From Siphonodentalium dalli (taxonomy: Eukaryota > Mollusca > Scaphopoda > Gadilida > Siphonodentaliidae), in the NCBI GenBank assembly GCA_032622095.1, contig CP136069.1, forward strand, positions 101,278,278 through 101,342,277: a DNA stretch of 64,000 bases, written 5' to 3'. A model generated the notes under the pieces. The model ran no database searches and had not been told where the DNA came from. It was given only the letters and a program-made list of their open reading frames with translations. This document shows, piece after piece, positions 1-12,081 of the stretch. How positions within the stretch are numbered: the stretch's first letter is position 1; every line of letters starts with the position of its first letter. The translations under genes were made by a program, and so were the position numbers.

Positions 1-1592
1 GACCTTGAATTGATCATTTTGAAGGTCAAGGTCAGGTCGGGGTCACGATTTGACCCGTCCAAAACACTAAGTGGACAAAAGTAACCCTATGTATCAAATT
101 TCGTCAAAATCCCATAAAAATTCGCGATTTGACCTTGAATTGTCCCGATTTCAAGGTCACTCGCACGGGCAAACGAATAGGCTTACGACACTCCCCATAC
201 GAAAGTATCCCCAGACACTAATTTTCATCGAAATCCCGTGATTCTCGGGCGTTCGACCTTGAAATGACCCGATTTCAAGGTCAATGTCACGTCGCACGGG
301 CAAATTAATAGGTCCATGCCACTCCCCGGCCGAAAGTATCCCCACATACCAAGTTTCATCGAAATGAGCTCAGCCGTTTTCGAGTCCATCGCGAACACAC
401 AGACAGCGAACACACAGACAGACACACAGATTTCCCAAAATGTATAATAGATAGCCGATGAGCCCGACGTTGTCCGGGCTATTCAAAAACCAAATTTCAA
501 GTCGATATCTCCACCCGTTTCCGAGATCTGGTCTGCGCATGCGCGAAGCTGGCATCGCACGGGCTCGGCGACCCGATAAACTTCGTATCCGGGGCAAGAT
601 ACATTCACATAGCAAATTTCAAGTCGATAGCTCCACCCGTTTCCGAGATCTCGTCTGCGCATGTGCGAAGTGGGCGCCGCACGGGCTCGCCAATACGACA
701 ACGACGACCGCCTGGTCAAACTACACACACGTACCAAATTTCGTCCCGATCGGTCGAGAATCGTAGATTTGTATAAATGACATACATACATACATACAGA
801 CATACAGACAGACAGAGGTCTTCAAAATATATATGAGACTAGCCGATGAGCCCGACGTTGTCCGGGCTATTCAAAAACCAAATTTCAAGTCGATAGCTCG
901 ACCCGTTTCCGAGATCTGGTCTGCGCATGCGCGAAGCTGGTGTCGCACGGGCTCGGCGACCCGATAAAATTCGTATCCGGGGCAAGATACATTCACATAG
1001 CAAATTTCAAGTCGATAGCTCCACCCGTTTCCGAGATCTGGTCTGCGCATGCGCGAAGCGGGCGCCGCACGCGCTCGGCGACCCGATAAAATTCATATCC
1101 GGGGCAAGATACATTCACATAGCAAATTTCAAGTCGAGAGCTCCACCCGTTTCCAAGATAACGCATTCTTTGTTTTTCGATGAGTTAATTCATGGTACCC
1201 GTCCTCCCCGTCCTAAACTTCAGAGCGGACAGTCAATTAATCCCGTCGTGAAAGTCGAGATAATTGCATTTCGTCTGCATCCGTATTTCGGACGTATGGG
1301 GTCAGTCGTTTAGCCACGTCCATTGGAATCCGCATCCGTATTGCGGACGCATGGGGTCAATCGTTTAGCCACGTCCATTGCAATAAAGAGCGTTGATTGT
1401 TAACACCTCCGTATAAGGTCAATATAAAGATCGTTGATGTCTTAACCACCGCAGTGCCGTTTTTTTGTGACTGAGATTGGAGAACGGGTGCTCTGAGCTT
1501 CTCCAAAACGCGACCACGACGATTCCCGTGGGATTTTACCTTTAGATAGGAAGTTTGGTCCCGATCGGTCAACCCGTTTTCGATTCTATGAA

Positions 1593-1628
<36 letters not shown>

Positions 1629-1640
1629 GGACGTCTCAAA
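1..1640. repeat. Helitron-like repeat array, copy 1 (truncated by window start)
   Basis: A block of non-autonomous repeat elements repeats near-identically 1841 bp downstream. It contains GACCTTGAA / TCAAGGTCA motifs, then hairpin starts (AGCCCGACGTTGTCCGGGCT-type, as at 454 and 841), then ~122-bp minisatellite units beginning AAATTTCAAGTCGATAGCTC and carrying CTGCGCATGCGC. Sub-units end in CAGACAGACA tracts and AAAATATATA. The 3' part (1150-1630) is a unique-looking segment ending in (AT)n at 1600-1626. Short open frames here are repeat translations without domain signal and are not genes. The Helitron assignment rests on the minus-strand hairpin followed by CTAG/CTAT and is inference. Confidence 0.75.
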
Positions 1641-2922
1641 ATATATAGTATAGACTAGCAGGTGGACCCGACTTCGTCCGGGCTGTTTCCCCTCTGCTTT
1701 TCTGCGAATTGCGCGATTTGACGCTTGACATGTCCATTTTGAAGGTCAAGTGGGGTCACGATTTGACCCGTCCAAAACACTGCCCGGACAAAAGTACCCG
1801 ACAAAAGTACCCGTCGAAATCCATCCGGTTTTACCCGATTTGACCTTGAATTGATCATTTTGAAGGTCAAGGTCAGGTCGGGGTCACGATTTGACCCGTC
1901 CAAAACACTCAGTGGACAAAAGTAACCCTATGTATCAAATTTCGTCAAAATCCCATAAAAATTCGCGATTTGACCTTGAATTGTCCCGATTTCAAGGTCA
2001 CTCGCACGGGCAAACGAATAGGCTTACGACACTCCCCATACGAAAGTATCCCCAGACACTAATTTTCATCGAAATCCCGTGATTCTCGGGCGTTCGACCT
2101 TGAAATGACCCGATTTCAAGGTCAATGTCACGTCGCACGGGCAAATTAATAGGTCCATGCCACTCCCCGGCCGAAAGTATCCCCACATATCAAGTTTCAT
2201 CGAAATGGGCTCAGCCGTTTTCGAGTCCATCGCGAACACACAGACAGTGAACACACAGACAGACACACAGATTTCCCAAAATGTATAATAGATAGCCGAT
2301 GAGCCCGACGTTGTCCGGGCTATTCAAAAACCAAATTTCAAGTCGATATCTCCACCCGTTTCCGAGATCTGGTCTGCGCATGCGCGAATCTGGCATCGCA
2401 CGGGCTCGGCGACCCGATAAAATTCGTATCCGGGGCAAGATACATTCACATAGCAAATTTCAAGTCGAGAGCTCCACCCGTTTCCGAGATAACGCATTCT
2501 TTGTTTTTCGATGAGTTAATTCATGGTACCCGTCCTCCCCGTCCTAAACTTCAGAGCGGACAGTCAATTAATCCCGTCGTGAAAGTCGAGATAATTGCAT
2601 TTCGTCCGCATCCGTATTTCGGACGTATGGGGTCAGTCGTTTAGCCACGTCCATTGGAATCCGCATCCGTATTGCGGACGCATGGTGTCAATCGTTTAGC
2701 CACGTCCATTGCAATAAAGAGCGTTGATTGTTAACACCTCCGTATAAGGTCAATATAAAGATCGTTGATGTCTTAACCACCGCAGTGCCGTTTTTTGTGA
2801 CTGAGATTGGAGAACGGGTGCTCTGAGCTTCTCCAAAACGCGACCACGACGATTCCCGTGGGATTTTACCTTTAGATAGGAAGTTTGGTCCCGATCGGTC
2901 AACCCGTTTTCGATTCTATGAA

Positions 2923-2982
<60 letters not shown>

Positions 2983-3000
2983 GGACGTCTCAAAATATAT
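1640..3000. repeat. Helitron-like repeat array, copy 2
   Basis: Near-identical to copy 1 at an 1841-bp offset, beginning ACTAGCAGGTGGACCCGACT and carrying its own hairpin. It has fewer of the ~122-bp units than copy 1 (about one between 2299 and 2490, against several between 458 and 1150), so unit number has changed between copies. It ends in a longer (AT)n tract, 2930-2980. The low divergence outside the minisatellite indicates a recent duplication. No coding signal. Confidence 0.75.
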
Positions 3001-3423
3001 AGTACTAGCAGGTTAGCCCGCCACCGGCGGCTTGTCCGAAACATGACATTTTTATATATATTTTTTTTTAATTTTTAGCTCCACGCGTTTCAATAAGAAA
3101 AAATTGTACCCGGTAGCTCCACCCGTTTCCGAGATCTGGTCTGCGCATGCGCGAAGCTGGCTTCGCACGGGCTCGGCGACCCGATCAAATTTGTACCCGG
3201 CCCAAGATACATTCACATAGCAAATTTCAAGTCGATAGCTCCACCCGTTTCCGATATCTCGTCTGCGCATGCGCTGCACGGGCGTCGCATGGGCTCGCCG
3301 ACCCGATAAAATTTGTACCCGGCGCAAGATACATTCACATTGCAATTTTCAAGTCGATAGCTCCACCCGTTTCCGAGATCTGCCTTTTTAATCGAGATAA
3401 ATGCATTTCGTACTCGTCCTAAT
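3000..3423. repeat. Divergent 122-bp-family minisatellite units
   Basis: After a divergent element start at 3005 (ACTAGCAGGTTAGCCCGCC, with a CCGCCACCGGCGG inverted motif) this stretch holds about three copies of the CTCCACCCGTTTCCGAGATC / CTGCGCATGCGC unit. They are more diverged from those at 458-1150 and 4824-6560 than those are from each other, suggesting an older array. Confidence 0.65.
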
Positions 3424-4091
3424 GTACTATTTCGAGCGATAACAATTGTCAGACTCCCATCGTGAACCTCAACACGAAGTAAACACGTGTTTCGAGCGAT
3501 AACATTGCATTGAAGTCAGACTCCCATCGTGGACCCCCAAGACGACGTAAACACGTGTTTGTTCCCGTATAACTCTGGAGACTCTGACTTCATATATATA
3601 TATAATGACGTTATTAACCCCGGCCGTGCCGTTTGAGCTGATTTTAATGACTGGGAGTGGAGTACGGGTGCTCGGAGCTTCTGGAAAACGCGTGGACGAC
3701 ATCGTACGTGGGTTTTACCTCTAGATGGGAAGTTTGAGCTCAATCTGTCCAGCCGTTGTACTATTTCGAGCGATAACAATTGTCAGACTCCCATCGTGAA
3801 CCTCAACACGAAGTAAACACGTGTTTCGAGCGATAACATTGCATTGAAGTCAGACTCCCATCGTGGACCCCCAAGACGACGTAAACACGTGTTTGTTCCG
3901 GTATAACTCTGGAGACTCTGACTTCATATATATATATAATGACGTTATTAACCCCGGCCGTGCCGTTTGAGCTGATTTTGATGAATGGGAGTGGAGAACG
4001 GGTGCTCTGAGCTTTTCTAAACTGCGACTACGGCGGTGTCGGTGGGATTTTACACTTACATACGAAATTTGAGCTCGATCGGATCAGTCGT
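3424..4091. repeat. 334-bp tandem duplication
   Basis: Two direct copies start GTACTATTTCGAGCGATAAC at 3424 and 3758. Each contains an inner, shorter duplication around the repeated words CGTAAACACGTGTTT and CAGACTCCCATCGTG, and a short (TA)n. The copies differ by scattered substitutions. No open frame of interest; it sits between copy 2 and copy 3 of the array. Confidence 0.7.
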
Positions 4092-4164
4092 TTTGGATTC
4101 TATGAAGTACACACACACATATATACACACATATATACACACATATATACGAAGTCTCAAAATA

Positions 4165-6579
4165 TATAGTATAGATAGACTAGCAGGTGGACCCGACTTC
4201 GTCCGGGCTGTTTCCCCTCTGCTTTTCTGCGAATTGCGCGATTTGACCCTTGACATGTCCATTTTGAAGGTCAAGTGGGGTCACGATTTGACCCGTCCAA
4301 AACACTGCCCGGACAAAAGTACCCGACAAAAGTACCCGTCGAAATCCATCCGGTTTTACCCGATTTGACCTTGAATTGATCATTTTGAAGGTCAAGGTCA
4401 GGTCGGGGTCACGATTTGACCCGTCCAAAACACTCAGTGGACAAAAGTAACCCTATGTATCAAATTTCGTCAAAATCCCATAAAAATTCGCGATTTGACC
4501 TTGAATTGTCCCGATTTCACGGTCACTCGCACGGGCAAACGAATAGGCTTACGACACTCCCCATACGAAAGTATCCCCAGACACTAATTTTCATCGAAAT
4601 CCCGTGATTCTCGGGCGTTCGACCTTGAAATGACCCGGTTTCAAGGTCAATGTCACGTCGCACGGGCAAATTAATAGGTCCATGCCACTCCCCGGCCGAA
4701 AGTATCCCCACATACCAAGTTTCATCGAAATGGGCTCAGCCGTTTTCGAGTCCATCGCGAACACACAGACAGCGAACACACAGACAGACACACAGATTTC
4801 CCAAAATGTATAATAGATAGCCGATGAGCCCGACGTTGTCCGGGCTATTCAAAAACCAAATTTCAAGTCGATATCTCCACCCGTTTCCGAGATCTGGTCT
4901 GCGCATGCGCGAATCTGGCATCGCACGGGCTCGGCGACCCGATAAAATTCGTATCCGGGGCAAGATACATTCACATAGCAAATTTCAAGTCGATAGCTCC
5001 ACCCGTTTCCGAGATCTCGTCTGCGCATGCGCGAAGTGGGCGCCGCACGGGCTCGCCAATACGACAACGACGACCGCCTGGTCAAACTACACACACGTAC
5101 CAAATTTCGTCCCGATCGGTCGAGAATCGTAGATTTGTATAAATGACATACATACAGACATACAGACAGACAGAGGTCTTCAAAATATATATGAGACTAG
5201 CCGATGAGCCCGACGTTGTCCGGGCTATTCAAAAACCAAATTTCAAGTCGATAGCTCGACCCGTTTCCGAGATCTGGTCTGCGCATGCGCGAAGCTGGTG
5301 TCGCACGGGCTCGGCGACCCGATAAAATTCATATCTGGGGCAAGATACATTCACATAGCAAATTTCAAGTCGATAGCTCCACCCGTTTCCGAGATCTGGT
5401 CTGCGCATGCGCGAAGCGGGCGCCGCACGGGCTCGGCGACCCGATAAAATTCATATCCGGGGCAAGATACATTCACATAGCAAATTTCAAGTCGATAGCT
5501 CCACCCGTTTCCGAGATCTCGTCTGCGCATGCGTGAATTGGGCGTCGGACGGGCTCGCCAATACGACAACGTCCACCGCCTGGTCAAACTACACACACGT
5601 ACCAAGTTTCGTCCCGATCGGTCGAGAATCGTAGATTTGTATAAATGACATACATACAGACATACAGACAGACAGAGGTCTTCAAAATATATATGAGACT
5701 AGCCGATGAGCCCGACGTTGTCCGGGCTATTCAAAAACCAAATTTCAAGTCGATAGCTCCACCCGTTTCCGAGATATGGTCTGCGCATGCGCGAAGCTGG
5801 TGTCGCACGGGCTCGGCGACCCGATAAAATTCGTATCCCGGGCAAGATACATTCACATAGCAAATTTCAAGTCGATAGCTCCACCCGTTTCCGAGATCTC
5901 GTCTGCGCATGCGCGAAGTGGGCGTCGCACGGGCTCGCCAATGCGACATCGTCCACCGCCTGGTCAAACTACACACAAGTATAAAGTTTCGTCCCGATCG
6001 GTCGAGAATCGTAGATTTGTATCAATGACAGACAGACAAACATACAAACATACAAACAGAGGTCTTCAAAATATATATGAGATAGCCGATGAGCCCGACG
6101 TTGTCCGGGCTATTCAAAAACCAAATTTCAAGTCGATAGCTCTACCCAGCCCGACGTTGTCCGGGCTATTCAAAAACCAAATTTCAAGTCGATAGCTCTA
6201 CCCGTTTCCGAGATCTGGTCTGCGCATGCGCGAAGCTGGCGTCGCACGGGTTCGGCGACCCGATACAATTCGTATCCGGGGCAAGATACATTCACATACC
6301 AAATTTCAAGTCGATAGCTCCACCCGTTTCCGATATCTCGTCTGCGCATGCGCGAAGCTGGCATCGCACGGACCCGATAAAATTCGTATCCGGGGCAAGA
6401 TACATTCACATAGCAAATTTCAAGTCGATAGCTCCACCCGTTTCCGAGATCTCGTCTGCGCATGCGCGAAGCGGGCGCCGCACGGGCTCGCCAATACGAC
6501 AACGTTCACCGCCTGGTCAAACTACACACACGTACCAAGTTTCGTCCCGATCGGTCGAGAATCGTAGATTTGTATAAAT

Positions 6580-6611
<32 letters not shown>

Positions 6612-6650
6612 AACATACAGACAGAGGTCTTCAAAATATATATGAGATAT
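4165..6650. repeat. Helitron-like repeat array, copy 3, with higher-order repeats
   Basis: Copy 3 begins at the ACTAGCAGGTGGACCCGACT hairpin, 2525 bp after the start of copy 2, and carries more material to its right. Hairpin starts (AGCCGATGAGCCCGACG) recur at about 4818, 5201, 5704, 6086 and 6149, giving higher-order units of about 380 and 500 bp, each with two or three ~122-bp minisatellite units and a terminal CAGACAGACA tract. At 6086-6215 a 63-bp piece is directly duplicated. The array ends in AT-rich sequence at 6650. No gene. Confidence 0.72.
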
Positions 6651-7016
6651 ATATATACCTAGATTGGCTATTTGTTTGTTTTGTATAAATGAATGTTTTT
6701 ATAAGGCATATGCGTTTTCTATATAATACGACAAATTTGGAAAGGATGTTCCTTACAGCATAATTGAAATTTCGTCAAAACACTGTCATTATTGTGGAGG
6801 AGATTTTAAAGAAAACACTCAAGATAATTCTTGTTTCAACTGATAAAAATCCCTGATTGTCATCGACACGCTATCAAACAATTTGTGTTGCAAAACCTAC
6901 ATTTTGACGAATCGTGTACTTGATGGAAGTTGGAATGACATTTTATCGAAGTAATTTTGTTCAGTGTTAGGATACATTGATTTGTATTCCAATAAAACAC
7001 ATTACTGGTATTACAG
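6651..7016. other. AT-rich non-coding stretch (probable intron) before the LIM exon
   Basis: AT-rich sequence with no open frame of note and no repeat shared with the flanking array. Its right end, TTACAG at 7011-7016, is the splice acceptor of the LIM exon, so if the gene is active this is most simply intron. Confidence 0.4.
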
Positions 7017-7195
7017 ATGATGCCAACAGAATTTTGTGTTGGATGCCAGAAGGTGATAGAGGACAAGTTCTTACTGAAGATGATGGATTACCCGTGGCAC
7101 GAGTCCTGCCTGGTGTGTTCCATTTGCGAGAACCGGTTATCTGGTACATGTTACACGAGGGGCACGAAATTATACTGCAGATCCGATTATGAAAG
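7017..7195 (+). CDS. Internal exon encoding a LIM domain (Lmx1-like LIM-homeobox)
   Basis: The exon is bounded by an acceptor (TTACAG, 7011-7016) and a strong donor (AG|GTAAG, 7194-7200) and leaves phase 2. The ~60 residues hold a complete LIM module: Cys7-x2-Cys10-x17-His28-x2-Cys31, then Cys34-x2-Cys37-x16-Cys54-x2-Asp57, counted from the first ATG. Residues around the ligands (GCQKVI, DKFLL, GTCY, KLYC, DYE) resemble the first LIM domain of LMX1-type transcription factors. LIM domains bind two zinc ions and mediate protein contacts in the nucleus. No second LIM domain or homeobox was found in the window, so the rest of the gene lies outside or across a long intron. The ATG at 7017 need not be the start. 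Alternatives are another LIM-homeobox or LIM-only family. The LIM call is near certain; the subfamily is inference. Confidence 0.8.
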
Positions 7196-7924
7196 GTAAG
7201 CCTCCATTTTACGTGTACCCAAATGATAGATAAGCTCAGATTGAACATATCTAACTGTCCCCGTCAAACACTAACAGACTATAACGAGCTACGCCCGCCG
7301 AGGGAAACTATCATCAGCAGTAAATAAACATTGTTATAATGACAGATTAGTTTATAACATCATCTCTATATATGTAACTAAAAATCCTAAACATTCCAAA
7401 TAAAGTTTTCACATTTTGGTTTCATATATATAACATTGTCTATCAAAAATAGATCATTCTTACTTACTATAACTGTAAAATATTTATGTTTCTACATCTA
7501 TATATTTGTAGAGTTCTATTTCTGCGATTATATATACTTGCCGAGTTCTATTTCTGCGACTATATGTTTGCAGAGTTCTATTTCTGCGATTATATATTTG
7601 CAGAGTTATATTTCTACAAATCATATTCCAACTAGACATAATATATATACTTGTTCTATGAGCGTGATTTTACAAGTTAATCAGTCTAATGGCTCATGTA
7701 ATTCAAATCAGCAAATGAAACTAATAAAAACTGGAAGGATAAAGAAGTCAAGTTGGAGAATAATAAATTTTTGTTTTAAATGAGTCGGAGAACAATTTGA
7801 AGAAAGAAATCGTGAGTTGTGGTCGGGTTAACGTAAACACAGGCATATATTTTTTAGCCTAATTGCTTAGTATTGTAATTGCTTCATTGCATTTCTTCCA
7901 CTGTCGTTATTACTGGTCAGTTGC
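7196..7924. other. AT-rich presumed intron after the LIM exon
   Basis: This follows the GTAAG donor. It contains short direct repeats around GAGTTCTATTTCTGCGA (about 7510-7620) and no convincing second exon. The open frame over 7436-7783 is low-complexity and repeat-derived. No promoter or RNA gene seen. Confidence 0.4.
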
Positions 7925-8480
7925 AGGAGTATACCCGGTGTACCTGCATGGTGACTCATGTCTGTATGGTCATGTGTGGGGTGTGCATGTATACCCAAGT
8001 TTGGCTATGTGGTCATGGGTGAGGTGTATGTGTATAAAGCATTTAGCTACATGGCCATTGCTGAGGTGTATATGTATACCTGGAATGATTCAATGGTCAT
8101 GGTTGGGTGTATATGTATATCTTGAGTGGTTATAGGACCATGGTTGTTGCGAATATGTATATATGGATGCCAATAGTGAGGTGAATATATATATACAAGC
8201 AGGGACTGTATTATAGCCCATCAATGTATGATCATGCATGTGGTGAACAGATATATAGTGACTATATAGTCATGGGTCAGGTGTATGAGTATACATGTTG
8301 TGTCTGTATGTGACTCGGGGCTGTATGGTCATGGATGGGGTGTACGGATATACCCAATGGTGGCTGCATGGTCATGGGTGAGGCGTTTGTATATAAAGTG
8401 AGTGGTTATATGGTCATTTGTCTTGTCTATATATAGAGTAACACTATGGCCATGGGTGTGTCGCAAAGGTGGGCCTATGG
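7925..8480. repeat. TATGGTCATGG minisatellite
   Basis: Degenerate ~40-bp units contain TATGGTCATGGGTGAGGTG and GTATATGTATA words. The same minisatellite occurs forward at 62780-63420 and reversed from 63475 to the window end. All forward copies finish in a shared edge, GGCTATCG(A/C)TTTCCACAAT, which indicates a defined boundary of a mobile or amplified unit. The open frame 7863-8135 is a repeat translation. Confidence 0.75.
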
Positions 8481-9615
8481 TGGCTATCGATTTCCACAAT
8501 AACTCAAGTATATGCTAATCAATAGAGATGTTTAGTTGTCAGTTGATTAAGTAACATTTTAATAATCAAGTACTAGTGGGTTACAATTTGATACCTTTTC
8601 GGAACAGCATAGAATAATGTATGGGATATATGTGGATTTTTAGATATGTGATTGCCATTTTGCAAGCCATCTTGAGTAATTTTGTCTAAAAAAACACCCC
8701 CGTGTGACACATTTAAGACAGTTCAAAACGATAAACACCTTTAATACCAAAGATAGTTCAATTTTACTTGAAACAAATGGTCCAAACCTGAAAAGTTAAT
8801 TTGTATATCACGTTTGTGAGAGAGAAATCCAATATGTCTGGTAATGTCAGTGGTTACAATAGTAACTATTAACCAAGGTGCATCAGCAATGTTAGTATTC
8901 AAAGTATAGAAGGATTATAAGTCGAATTTATTCATGAACCACAACTTGTAAGTGATTGCAAGGCGCGCTGGGGCAATATATCAATCATTTTCCATAATAT
9001 GACTGCCATTTTGGCGGTCATTTTGAGTCAAAGTGACCATTTTGGTTCGATTAAGTAGGAATATTCATAGGTAAAGGTGTGCCTCATTGCACAATGCACA
9101 GTTCTGCTCATTTCATTTTGTAATATGACTAGGATCCCAATGGTGATTTTTTGTGAAATTGTATAGCACGTTCTGTAAAATCAAAATTTTGAGAGAACGG
9201 AAGGGACTGTGACTCACAGAATGGCATATGTCATTGCTCCAATGATCAGTTAACATTAAAAATATATAATAAATGTGGGTTGCAGTGTGCGGCTACAGAT
9301 TCAAATTTGAAATCCAATGATCTGTTAACAATTTAAATAAAATTGCAATTCTCATCAGTTCCAAACAGCAGAAACTAATCTAGAAAATATTAGTGAAAAA
9401 TAGTCACATTTTCCACAACCAGCGACCATTTTGATGGCCATCTTGGAATGGGATTTCCAATTTTTCCATAAAACGCTAACAATGTGTCTTAGCTTCACAA
9501 TAATATATACATTTGTATACATTTGTCAAGATTTACTCTCTATAATTTACATCAAACTAACTTATAGTGCCTCGTCTTAAAACACGGCGACCATGTTGGA
9601 TGCCATCTTGTTTCG
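8481..9615 (-). repeat. Dispersed repeat Q with paired ATGGCNGCC motifs (reverse orientation)
   Basis: This is the reverse complement of sequence at 12880-13160, 18345-19215 and 62105-62770. Shared landmarks are CAATCGCTTACAAGTTGTG, a segment ending near TGTGTCACAC, and sites at 8653, 9004, 9423 and 9588 that read on the minus strand as AAGATGGC-type pairs (YY1-like). It abuts the TATGGTCAT minisatellite, as the 62-kb copy does. No coding frame or terminal inverted repeat was identified. Confidence 0.65.
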
Positions 9616-11445
9616 TGTCTACACGGCCACTTTCTTTCCGTGTTAACATTGCTTAAAAGTTGAGGGACATAAAAAGGAAGAAAATGAGTGGGGTGAAGTT
9701 AAGACCTGTAGTGTGCGGTGTACAAGTACCCTATCAGCTTCCAGACTATTATATTTGCATTTGCATTGCCATCGCGTGACATTTTGACATCTTGTGACGT
9801 CGTCAGTGATATAGAGTATTCCAATACCTACAAAATGACACATCACCTGTTAAATTCAATCACAATGACATCCCCATAAATGGGATACTACCCCCCCCCA
9901 TCATAATGGTAACACATTAGGGTACATAATAATACAAAAGAAGTTAAGTTATGGAGTGGGTGCACCAGGGATCCTACCAGCTCATGGACTAATGCAACAA
10001 ATTGAGGTAGGTTAATCATACAGACAAATAATATGACCTAAAGTGATAAAGACAGCATTTTTTTTACAATGACCTTGACCTTTCACAATGACCTTGAGAT
10101 GAGTACTGGCGGTCCGTTATGGAGAATATATTTATATAAATATTATTATATAACTATATCCACCAATAAGTCCACTGCTATCACCAATATACTTCATTTT
10201 TTTTATTACAAATGACAGGCTATTACCATGGCAGTTGGCAGCTCAGATGAAAAATTCTGAAATTTCAGGCCCTGATTATGACAATTCAAAAAGTTCAAAC
10301 TGGAAAACAAAATACATCTATAAGGCAGTTCATACACCAAATTGAAGGCAAGAAACCTTCGATTCTACATAAATTACAGGGTTTGGGTTAATTGCGAAAT
10401 AGGGACATTTAGGGGCAAGTGAATGCTGAATTACTAGTTGTAAATGAACAAATTACTAAATGACCTTGACCTTAGTGGATGACCTTGACACAAATGTCTC
10501 TCCCCATTTATATTATAAAGTGGCCAACCACTTGTATTCTGAACTTAGTTACTAATATCAAACATAGTGCCAATTAGTTTAACAGAAACAGGTATTTCCC
10601 GATTCCTCCAATTTTCCAGATGCTGTTGCCATGGAAACCAGATTTATTCCTCACCACGATCTGGTAGTCCGGGCACCCCCCGCCAAAAAGATTACCCTAT
10701 GTTCAAAGAACATATGTACCAAATGTCATGCTTTAATCCGGCCAGTCGCGATTTTTTTGTTAATCCAGTGGGCTATATATGTTATCCTCCATTGATTGGA
10801 ATACATAGCATTTTCCAAATTCCCCACTCCCAAGTTGAGGTTGTGCTATTGACACTTTCATTTTATTTTCTATTATCCATTCAATATATTCTCGACACAT
10901 ATACAAGAGGAGTGCATAACCACGTGCTTGCATCGTTTGCATGTTACTATTTTTTCTTATTAATTTATTTTAATTATATATGTTATTTATTTTGGAACTT
11001 CTGCATTCTTATATGTATGTATGTATGTATGTGTATTATAGACTGCTCGACCGATCCGACTCAAATTTGGTAAGTAGGCCTACTTTGATCCCGGGAACAA
11101 TATGGGCGGGTCCAATGTCACATGCGACCGTGTCCATGACATTGACCTCGCTCATATACGCTCATATACGGTCATATAAGCATGTTTCTGGACCGATCGA
11201 ACAAATATCCTTTTTTCTTTCTCCTAATACTTTTCAACGTTGTTCGATCAGTATTGTTCAAAGTTGTCACTTTGAATAAGTAGATCAATCTCTCATTATC
11301 AATAGTTTTCTCAATAGTTTTTTCTTTCTCCTATTACTATATATTCTAACTAATGTTCGCCGTGAATATTTAATGTTGTGTCCAGGCCACTTTCTCTATT
11401 ATCAATTCTCTAGTTAATACATCGTTTATTCCAAACGGCAGGGGT
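9616..11445. other. Non-coding AT-rich stretch with short repeats
   Basis: No supported gene. It contains a poly-C run near 9890, GACCTTGACCT-type motifs near 10070-10100 and 10460-10490, and (ATGT)n at 11011-11030 beside a dispersed fragment that includes GACCGATC words. The 10567-11073 open frame is hydrophobic only because of AT-rich codons and has no recognisable domain. Confidence 0.4.
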
Positions 11446-11568
11446 GGCAGGCATCTCATCTATGACGGCAACAAATACAGATCTCAGCGTGTGGAAAATA
11501 TTCATTGGGTTTGTTGTGGGAAGACTTTTAGTGCTACTATTAATACAAAGAATGACATAACAATATAA
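11446..11568 (+). pseudogene. FLYWCH zinc-finger fragment of a MULE-type transposase
   Basis: The open stretch translates to a FLYWCH-like module with the pattern LIYDGxKYRSQR, then W-x-C, then further cysteine. FLYWCH fingers are common at the N-terminus of animal Mutator-like transposases. The frame ends in TAA at 11566 and no DDE catalytic region follows. About 130 bp downstream, 11704-12081 encodes what looks like the C-terminus of the same type of protein, so the two are probably ends of one transposase with the middle deleted. FLYWCH domains also occur in host proteins, but the pairing favours the MULE reading. Confidence 0.55.
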
Positions 11569-11703
11569 CGGATTTTAACAAAGTTTCTGTGGACATGTTT
11601 GTTGCAAACCTGAAATCAACAGTGCGGAATGATTGTAAAACAATTTAATCAATATACCAAGAAGAACTGACTTCCCTTAGAACCGACGAAACCATTCTCG
11701 TGC

Positions 11704-12081
11704 CAAAACCACACATGTCCTTCCGATTACCTGTGTCGAGATCAACTTGCCATTCTGGGTGGAGGGCGACCACGGAAGAACTATGTGGAACCACGTTGAC
11801 ACTGTTGGGCCAAGGACCACAACCACGTAGAAGAGTGGCACAGAAAACTGCAACTGAGGCTCCCATCCAAACTTTTCCGGCCGATAGACTTCATAAAGAA
11901 TGAGCAAGCATTCAATGAATGTAAGATATTACAGATAAGTGCGGGCGGCAAAGTGAACCCACAGAAGAGAAAGTATCGTGCCATAGAAAATTCCAGACGT
12001 CATTTCAAGAGAGTGTACATGGTAGGCGAGATAGATGAAGTAGAGTTCCTGGATGAGATGACCAAGTTATGCGGTCACTGA
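11704..12081 (+). pseudogene. C-terminal remnant of a MULE transposase
   Basis: Two frames joined by a one-base shift near 11815 give a MWNHVD / GPRT block followed by NHVEEWHRKLQ, then FIKNEQAFNECK and a basic helical tail ending at TGA 12079-12081. In animal MULE transposases with FLYWCH domains the C-terminal part has the form MWN...RTNNxVEGWH...F...KKEQ, which this matches in order and spacing. The upstream catalytic DDE core is absent. The frameshift and deletion make this a dead copy. No terminal inverted repeats were located around it by eye. Confidence 0.6.

Noticed and set aside
157-6567. Dozens of 60-130-codon open frames in the first 6.6 kb
   Set aside because: They are translations of the 122-bp and larger repeats in several frames and on both strands, repeat with the DNA period, and have no domain or coding bias.
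7863-8135. Frame with repeated W-x-R-C text
   Set aside because: Translation of the TATGGTCAT minisatellite.
10567-11073. 168-codon frame
   Set aside because: Crosses a microsatellite and dispersed fragments; hydrophobic from AT-rich codons.
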